This document shows, piece after piece, positions 57,070 to 64,000 of a stretch of 64,000 bases of DNA; within the stretch, counting starts at the first letter, position 1, and each line of letters starts with the position of its first letter. A model generated the notes under the pieces. It did no database searches, was not told the origin of the DNA, and was given only the letters and a program-made list of their open reading frames with translations. The DNA comes from Aldrovandia affinis (lineage: Eukaryota; Chordata; Actinopteri; Notacanthiformes; Halosauridae). The DNA is taken from NCBI GenBank assembly GCA_029706075.1, contig JAINUG010000047.1, positions 3,385,330 through 3,449,329 on the forward strand, given 5' to 3'. A program made the position numbers and the translations under genes.

Positions 57070-57101
57070 TATAATGTTATGCATATATGCATAACATTAT
57101 A
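57070..57101. repeat. Perfect 32-bp palindrome
   Basis: Positions 57070-57101 read the same on both strands; the centre is GCATATATGC. It sits exactly at the right end of Tc1-A. It may be a target-site feature or a remnant of terminal-repeat rearrangement. Confidence 0.85.
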
Positions 57102-58605
57102 CAGTATATACACAATGCAAATATAGTCACACATCTTCATTTGATCAATATTTATGCTAAAATGTCTACTAAATACATGGTTCCAGTTAAAACATGACAT
57201 GGAATTATGTCATTGGTGAGTGGTGATTGGTAAAAATACTTTATAAGACTGCTAAGATTTACATCTTGCATAATGGCGTTTTAGATGCTTCATAAAATTT
57301 AATGCATTGGAATATGTGAGCGTTTGCATTTTAATGTTCCTGATTTAGATTTTCACTTACATTATTTCACCCATATCCATTTACGTACCCAGTGTTTGCG
57401 GATAGTGTCAAATTTGCATAACAGCCCTCAAAGGATTTTTAATATATATAGCCCCATTTAAAGTTCACCCATAGGCACCATTGTAGACTTTGAGTATCTC
57501 TACCTTCACAGCAGAAAGTACTGTAAATAGCATTTATTTTTTATTAATTTGTCCACTCAAGTGTGCTAGTATAAGGTATAATATAATTAATAAAAAATTA
57601 GAGATGAAGAATGCTAAACTTATTTTGTCTGAGACCCAAAAAATATTTCCTAAGCCTGCATAAACCTGCAAACTGAGCTATTGTCTGAATGTTTTTTCAT
57701 CACAATTTCACCCAGACAGTGACAACATGCAGAGACCATTATTTCTCAGCTACTGCCAAACTCTGGCCGGTGTTCCATTGATGGTTATTATTTGTGACTT
57801 TTCAATCCAATAGTTTCCCCCAATTTTAACAGAATACAGCTGATTATTAGAAGCTATGAACTTTCCAGACCACTGGTGTCTGTCAGGACATGCCAGGTGA
57901 TAGCAAAGCACAGATTTCTTCAATGTGGACTTAAGGGAATGTGAGCAAGAGTCATGCCTTACCTAACCTGCTGAATTATAAAATAATATCAGCAATGATC
58001 AAAGTAGTAGAAGTAACATCAATGACTAAAATTTGTGTACGACATATACGTGCAGTGAAAAATAAATAGAACATTTTTCCACAACTCATAAAACCTAGAT
58101 GTGGTTATGTGGGTATTTCATATTAGAAGTATCTTTGCTATATAGGCATTATGTTTTATATGCTGAGATTCCACCAAAATAAAGAAAATGACTCGAATTT
58201 GGATAGAGCATTTAATAAGGAAAAGGATCTATTTTATTTAATCGAATTATTCGTCTAATTTGTTAATTCACAAGCAAGTCTATCATTTATAAAACTAATG
58301 AAATTAGTTCACAGTATCAAATTCAAGCTTTCCATGTATTTCATAGCTTTAATCAGTGATTCTTTGTTATAAAAGTTCAAAGTAGCGTTGATTATTATTT
58401 CAAAATATTTTTTTATGAACAGAATCTCAGTGTGGGTTATACTTCTCTGTTACTTTGTTTAACTTCCAAGTTGAACATGATGATGAAAGACAATCAATGA
58501 AAACACTGGGGTCATTTGAGTGTCACCAAGCTCATAATATATTTTTTCAATTCAATTGTTCTAAACCTGAACTTATTGGATTCCAAATATTTTTCAAAGT
58601 GTATT
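57102..58605. other. AT-rich non-coding DNA
   Basis: No gene or repeat is recognised. Confidence 0.55.
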
Positions 58606-58689
58606 TTGGCAGGGCCCCAGCTGAGAATTCAACATGCAGCCTTCACACAGCAAACCTGATTCCTTAACATATGTGCTGAACTGCTGCCC
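58606..58689 (-). mobile_element. Degraded tRNA-derived SINE head, reverse strand
   Basis: On the reverse strand 'ggcagcagttcagcacatat' (A-box side) is followed by 'ggctgcatgttgaattctc' (B-box-like). Body and tail are not recognisable. Old copy. Confidence 0.45.
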
Positions 58690-60251
58690 TGGGGAGGCTT
58701 TGCAAAAAATGAGACAAGCAGGGTATACTTTTACCTCTCAGACATACAGATATAACTATGAGAAACTTAATAATCAAGAAACATGCATCATTCTTGTTAA
58801 CCATCTGTCAATAGATGAGGTTGCATGGGGTTATTTTAGATCACTGGCATCAAGAGAGAAAGTAGGCGATTGCCTGTTGCAAGTCAATGTCCCAATATAC
58901 ACCTCAACCACTTCACCCAGTCTTGTTGGAGCATACCACACAAGATAATATGCCTCATACCTGGTGTTTTAAAAATGCATGTGGACTTCTGGCAGTACAA
59001 TACAAAACCATGTGTCCATGTGTGGAAGTATTACTAGGGCCATGCTCCATTTGTAAAGTCATACTCTCTCTCAAAGCATGAATTGAATATGAATACCATT
59101 TTAAATTGAATAATGTTTAACAAAAACAGGACTTCTTGCTCATGGGACAGTATTGCTGTTATTACCTCTACTACTACTGCTACTGCTACTATTGCCAATG
59201 CTGTTACAACTACTACTACTATGGCTATTACTACTACTACTACTACTCATAATAATAATACAATAATAATAGCATGTTCTTAATGCTCATAATACCCTCC
59301 CTCACATTGCTTGATTTCTTAGGAAAGCATTGAACAACCGTAGGCAACCTTTCAATAAAAGAAGTGACAATTAGCCATAGCAGCTCATCTCATTAAATGC
59401 TAGCACTTTTAAAAAATCTAGCAGTGCCTTGCTTCCACTGTATTTTCAACTATATGTATGCAGTCATTAGAAAAACGTAGAGGAGTGGAGTAAGCTGCAC
59501 AACCTGTGTGCATATGTATGTGTGTGTGTGTGTATGTGCGGGCAATTTTTCATTCCATGTTTCGCCTCAGCTCTGCCCCTACAACTGAGGATCTAATCAA
59601 TCTGCTGGCTATTAAGTTTGTTAATTGATAATGCATACTAATTAAGCTGAGCGCTGTTACTTTAGAGACTTTCAGAAGGTGATTGTAGGCACAGGTCCAA
59701 ATGGAGCCTAAAGCAGTCTGCCTGAGGTTAAAATTCATCAGGCAAATGGGATATAAATTATATTACAGTCCACCAGCAGTACCTTACATTTTAAAGCATC
59801 ACTGCCTTTCTGCTTCACAACTGAAACCCAGCTCTTTGGCAGCCAAAGATTCTAGGTTTCCAAATAAGCAGTGGGTATTTTGTATTCTTGTTTCTTTGTT
59901 TCTTTCCCTTATACTACCACATGCTTAATATTCTAAAGTAAGAGAACAATTGGCAGTTCAAGCAACATCTTCAATGTTTGATTAATTTTCTTTGGTTGGA
60001 TTGATCTGTCTTGAAATGTTTTCTACATTAGATATATTAGTAATAAAGTAGAATATTTTTGGCACAATTTGCTAATGTTGCTAGAAATAGTGGAATGAAA
60101 CCATTCAAACAAGATATTCTCATAGTAACAGTTATTTAGTAACAGTTTGTAATCTACAATACAAATTAGAAAAATAAACTAAACAAAAGCCAACTACTCC
60201 ATGAAATGGAAATTACCTTCACCAGTCCAAAACAACAGTTAAAATCTATAT
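58690..60251. other. Non-coding DNA with triplet repeat
   Basis: No gene is recognised. It contains the trinucleotide repeat at 59166-59272 and a short GT run near 59517-59533. Confidence 0.5.
59166..59272 (+). repeat. Imperfect (CTA)n/(CTG)n/(AAT)n triplet repeat
   Basis: Mostly CTA/TAC units interrupted by CTG, GCC and ATT units, ending in AAT units. Confidence 0.85.
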
Positions 60252-60457
60252 CAGGGGTCTTCAACCCGCATCCTGGAGAGCCACAGGGTTTGCTGGTTTT
60301 TGTCATTGCTCAGCATTTAATTGATCAATTAAAATAGCTGGTTATACAGCTAACATATCTCACCTGGTTTCTTGGGTCTGAACTGGTTGGTACTTTTAAG
60401 GTGAAAACAAAAACCAGCTGACCCTATGGCTCTCCAGGACCAAAGTGAGGAGCACTG
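60252..60457. mobile_element. hAT MITE, 206 bp
   Basis: The left end begins CAGGGGTCTTCAACC and shares with the reverse complement of the right end the stretch cctggagagcca(c/t)agggt and then gctggtttttgt. The 8-mers next to the ends are ATCTATAT (60244-60251) and ATCTACAT (60458-60465), a target duplication with one change. It is non-coding. Confidence 0.75.
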
Positions 60458-60475
60458 ATCTACATGATATACGTA

Positions 60476-61560
60476 CACTCAGTGGCCACTTTATTAGGTA
60501 CACCTGTACACCTGCTCGTTAATGCAATTATCTAATCAACCAATCATGTGGCAGCAACTCAATGCATAAAAGCATGCAGACATGGTCAAGAGGTTCAGTT
60601 GTTGTTCAGACCAAAAATCTGAATGGGGAATAAATGTGATATAAGTGACTTTGACTGTGGAATGATGGTGTGAGTATTTCTGAAACTGCTGATCTCATGG
60701 GATTTTTACGCACAACAGTCTCTAGAGTTTACAGAGAATGGTGTTGTGAACGTCTTGTTAATGAGAGAGGTCAGAGGAAAATGGCCAGTCTGGTTCAAGC
60801 TGACAGGAAGGCAACAGTAACTCAAACAACCACATGTTACAACAGTGGTATGCAGAAGAGCATCGCTAAATGCACAATACGTCAAACCCTGAAGTGGATG
60901 GGCTACAGCAGCAGAAGACCACACCGGGTTCCACGCCTGTCAGCTAAGAACAGGGAAGTGAGGCTACAGTGGGCACAGGCTCACCAAAACTGGACAGTTG
61001 AAGATTGGAAAAAAGTTGCCTGGTCTGACAAATCTTGATTTCTGCTGTGACATGCAGATGGTAGGGTCAGAATTTGGCATAAACAACATGAATCCATGCA
61101 TCTATCCTGCCTTGTGTCAACGCTGGTGGTGGTGGTGTAATGGTGTGGGGAATGTTTTCTTGGCACACATTAGGCCCCTTAATACCAATTGAGCATCGTT
61201 TAAATGCCACAGCCTACCTGAGTCTTGTTGCTGGCCATGTGCATCCCTTTATGGCCACAGTCTACCCATTTTCTAATGATTACTTCCAGCAGGATAATGC
61301 GCCATGTCACAAAGCACACGTCATCTGAAGCTGGTTCCACAAACATGACAATGAGTTCAGTGTACTCCAATGGCCTCCACCGTCAGCAGATCTCAGTCCA
61401 ATAGTGCACCTTTGGGATGTGGTGGAACGGGAGATTCACAACAGCCGACAAATCTGCAGCAACTGCATGATGCTATTATGTCAACATGGACCAGAATCTC
61501 TGAGGAATGTTTCCAGCACCTTGTTGAATCCATGCCAAGGAATAAAGTGGCCACTGAGTG
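60476..61560 (+). mobile_element. Tc1-like element with intact ends (Tc1-C)
   Basis: Exact inverted ends CACTCAGTGGCCACTTTATT are flanked by TA (60474-60475 and 61561-61562). The length of 1085 bp is shorter than a full Tc1 because the terminal repeats are short. It contains most of a transposase gene in broken frames. Identical ends suggest fairly recent activity of the family even though this copy is coding-dead. Confidence 0.92.
60623..61550 (+). pseudogene. Tc1-C transposase, degraded
   Basis: It starts MGNKCDISDFDCGMMV at 60623, then a stop. It continues with MSISETADLMGFLRTTVSRV, the helix-turn-helix part, and [19 protein letters not shown] up to WSDKS (first catalytic Asp), where the frame stops at 61036. 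The next block MVWGMFSWHTLGPL resumes at 61140 and contains QQDNAPCHKAHV (second Asp). Then a stop, then a WPPPSADLSPI and HLWDVVEREI block in another frame. At least three stops or shifts make it non-functional. The family protein has about 340 residues. Confidence 0.85.
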
Positions 61561-61562
61561 TA

Positions 61563-64000
61563 TAATAAATATTCAGCAACAATAAAAATATTCTAGCACT
61601 AATGATTGAGAAAAAAAGTCTAGAACTCTGTGGGTTACTTATTTGAATTTTTTTGAGGAAACAATGGACAAGAGAGCCCACCCAGAGGGAATTTGTCTCA
61701 TATATCTATCAAAGTCATGAAGAAAGATCACTTGATGAATGAGAAAACGACCATAATCTAACTCCAGCTCAATATGTACTTCCCATGCTTAGCGCAGCCA
61801 CTAATGTGACACTGGATATTTCCACCCCCGCTCTCCACATGGCCATTAAACAAACAGCTTGGCTCACCAGAGTTCCTCTCCACTTGGCGTAAACTCCACT
61901 GCAGCTTTGTAAATTCAAAATATTAAAAGTCTGTGGGTCGTATTAATAATTCATAGGGATGGATACTAGGGCTCTTTACTGTTGTTGGTTTACAGACCTG
62001 TGATTTTGTTCACTCTGTTCAACCACTTGTTCAAGCTTTTTCTATATTTTGTTGTTGTTTTTTTTGCTTTGTTTTGTTTCCTACCATCCTCCCAGCGCCA
62101 TAGAGATGGACGGGCTTGCCAGGTTCATTTCCTGATCAAAGCTATTTGATTTTGGTCAATTTTGCCACATTGGAGACGTTCTCTATTACGGAGATAAATA
62201 GCCTTGGGCTAACTGTCAGCGAAAACTTGCAAGCTAATAAATTATTCCAATTTCTTCCCACGGATTTCTCTGGAGACAGCCCCAGGAAATACACTTTTTG
62301 ATTAGCAAATTTCTGTGTGTGTGTGTGGACATTCAGATGTGTCGACTTTGATTAGAGCCGTTGCTTTTCAAGTGGATGTTGGCTGAGGGGCTGTCAGTTG
62401 AAGGGAACCCTAATACATAATGCATTGACGGTGCCCGGATCCAGCCACCTCTTCCAGGTGGGGAAAGGTGGGAGAAAAAATATCACCCTTAAAGTAGAAT
62501 AATATTTCAGAGACTGTGAATGCCCTGGGATGTTTGACAGAACTTTTAGGCCAGACATTGGTGGCGGCAAATGTGTTAACAACGGAAAAGGAAAAAAATA
62601 GTTACAGGTCATGAGGAAATCAGAAATCAACTGCTAACTCCCCTCCACCCCACCCCCTCCCAATCATCCCCCTAATACCAATAACCTCCCCTCCTCTCTT
62701 CCCTCCAAAGTCTTCTCAGACTCTCGTTCTGGCTGGAACTGGTGACTCAATACACACAGTAGGTATGGGATTATTACAGCTTCAGTATTTTGCTTGTAAC
62801 AAAGATAGGTGAGCATGAACATGAGCACACAAATCATTCATCATCCACCAAATGCCCTAAATTATTACCTTTCCAAATCTTACAACAAGGGCAAGGAAAT
62901 GCATGAAGTAAATTAAACTTTGAAGGGTCAGTGCTTTCTTTCCTTCCACTATCCATCTTTTTTTCACCTCATAGGTTTTAGGACACCAGGGCTGGATAAT
63001 TACATTTCAATAGGCTACAGCGCTTTATTATTCCTTGCTACACCAATCTTCTGTACAATTTAGTCAGGTATACTAGAGATGATGGGAAATAGGGAGTGTG
63101 CATTTAATAAAGAATGGTATACTCTCCAATGTCATTTACTAAATTACAATGTAGGAGGAAAAAGAAACATCCAGGTGCAAGAAGGCATCCAGACACAGAC
63201 ATGTTTATAGTGCACACATGCTAGAGGACACAACATCTGCATCTTTGAATTCTGGTAGGAAAATATATTCTATGTCTTTGCCAATTGCTTTTGTTTTATT
63301 GTTTTATTGTTCTTATGATATTGTTTACAGTGCCATATTTTGGTTTGCGGCAGACAGCATCAAATATACATACATATGCATAGTTTGCCATACTGAGGTT
63401 AAGCAGTATTTAGATTTTTAAGTTAATTTGAAGTGATGTGTTTTGTGTGAGATATCAGTGTCTGCACAATACATATTCATATTAAGGCTACAGATACAAT
63501 AAGGATAATTAATCAAATGTTAAAAAAAAGGGTGTCTATGTATTACACTTAAGCTATAACAATTTGCTATTCCCTGACCCTGCACCAGTTTATCTCCCAT
63601 GAAGAACTGTGGGTGGGAAGTGAACTGCTATCAAAACAATTGAATTCCTCAAAACTTTGTCAAGACAATCTTGGTTATAGCATGTAAAAGCTCATTGGAT
63701 AAACCCCAAAGATGTGAATAGCTTTTGTGTGAGTGAACTGCAGAGCTCTCAATATGTTAAGTCCTGAGTAACATACAGTATTTCTTTTCATATTTTCACA
63801 CGACTGCAAAAATCCAGATTTGTGTTTTGAGCCAATTCAAAGTGAGCAGACCAGGTTCTCCTGAAGGGTTACACTTCCACAGATTCCCACAGGAAGTTAT
63901 GGGGGTGACATGGTGTCAACACATTCCACTTGACAGGATTACTGCTTCAAATCTTGGGGGAGGAGACATCACCGTAAACATGTCCTCGGCCTCATCCTTC
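61563..64000. other. Non-coding DNA
   Basis: No gene is recognised. It contains the candidate regulatory block at 62090-62480 and a C-rich stretch at 62638-62710. The last 1.3 kb shows nothing distinct. Confidence 0.5.
62090..62480. promoter_or_regulatory. Candidate conserved non-coding block
   Basis: A balanced island with a TCF/LEF-type core 'gatcaaagc' near 62134, homeodomain cores (ctaataaattattcc near 62233, tttgattagc near 62297, tttgattagagcc near 62348) and a short GT run. There are no repeat ends. An enhancer role is inference. Confidence 0.3.

Larger units (their letters stand above)
53828..57072 (+). mobile_element. Outer Tc1-like element (Tc1-A)
   Basis: The left end (from 53828, after TA at 53826-53827) and the reverse complement of the right end share aaaagtattcac, then tttacttcatgga(a/g)tcaaa, then ttattgcc and aacacaaaatactcta, a terminal repeat over 100 bases long. 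The outermost right bases are degraded, so its end is approximate. Without the inner Tc1-B insertion its length is about 1.46 kb, normal for fish Tc1 elements. Its transposase is broken by stops and by Tc1-B. Confidence 0.85.

Noticed and set aside
1-64000. CRISPR array, operon or other prokaryotic system
   Set aside because: No regularly spaced repeats with unique spacers were seen, and the repeat families present are eukaryotic.

Overview
The window is non-coding vertebrate nuclear DNA, almost certainly from a teleost fish. The evidence is the repeat content. There are Tc1-like, hAT-like and Harbinger-like DNA transposons, Ty3/gypsy LTR retrotransposon debris, a non-LTR retrotransposon whose 3' tail has the fish-type 'gtcgctctggataagagc' block, tRNA-derived SINEs, and many CA, GT and TA microsatellites. 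I find no intact host protein gene, no rRNA gene and no stand-alone tRNA gene. Nearly every open frame is short and lacks coding signs, or belongs to a decayed mobile element. Two short exon-like open segments (9050-9352 and 17200-17349) are the only possible host-coding traces, and I do not recognise either.

Layout. 1-13.9 kb: AT-rich unique DNA with small MITEs (4179-4276, 7165-7334), a SINE (9587-9941) inside a possible hAT relic, and an exon-like open frame. 13.9-15.0 kb: a 1.09 kb inverted-repeat element carrying a broken exon that resembles the start of a SWIM zinc-finger protein. 15-19 kb: GC-richer, possibly regulatory DNA and a reverse-strand Tc1 relic. 19.1-19.7 kb: a solo LTR set in a TA repeat. 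21.6-27.3 kb: Tc1 relics, a non-LTR 3' end, a hAT with a perfect 8-bp target duplication that was later hit by a solo LTR, and a second hAT, also with a perfect 8-bp duplication, only 20 bases further on. 28.1-28.9 kb: another LTR-like block. 33.7-44.8 kb: the most heavily reworked part. It holds a gypsy LTR and gag, integrase split by a non-LTR retrotransposon that is itself split by a solo LTR, a second copy of the same gypsy/LINE junction, and two copies of an unknown 1.4 kb unit. One of those copies holds two abutting Harbinger-like elements that form a 2 kb inverted structure. 53.8-57.1 kb: a three-level nest, SINE inside Tc1 inside Tc1, with duplications at both inner levels. 60.2-61.6 kb: a hAT MITE followed 18 bases later by a complete-ended Tc1 element.

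The remaining stretches are unique AT-rich DNA. Several GC-richer islands carry homeodomain-type TAAT motifs, an octamer motif or a TCF/LEF-type motif. They could be conserved enhancers in a gene desert or a very large intron, but that is inference only and needs cross-species alignment. The window shows no operon or pathway. What it documents is the order in which transposon families inserted: outer elements are older than the elements inside them.
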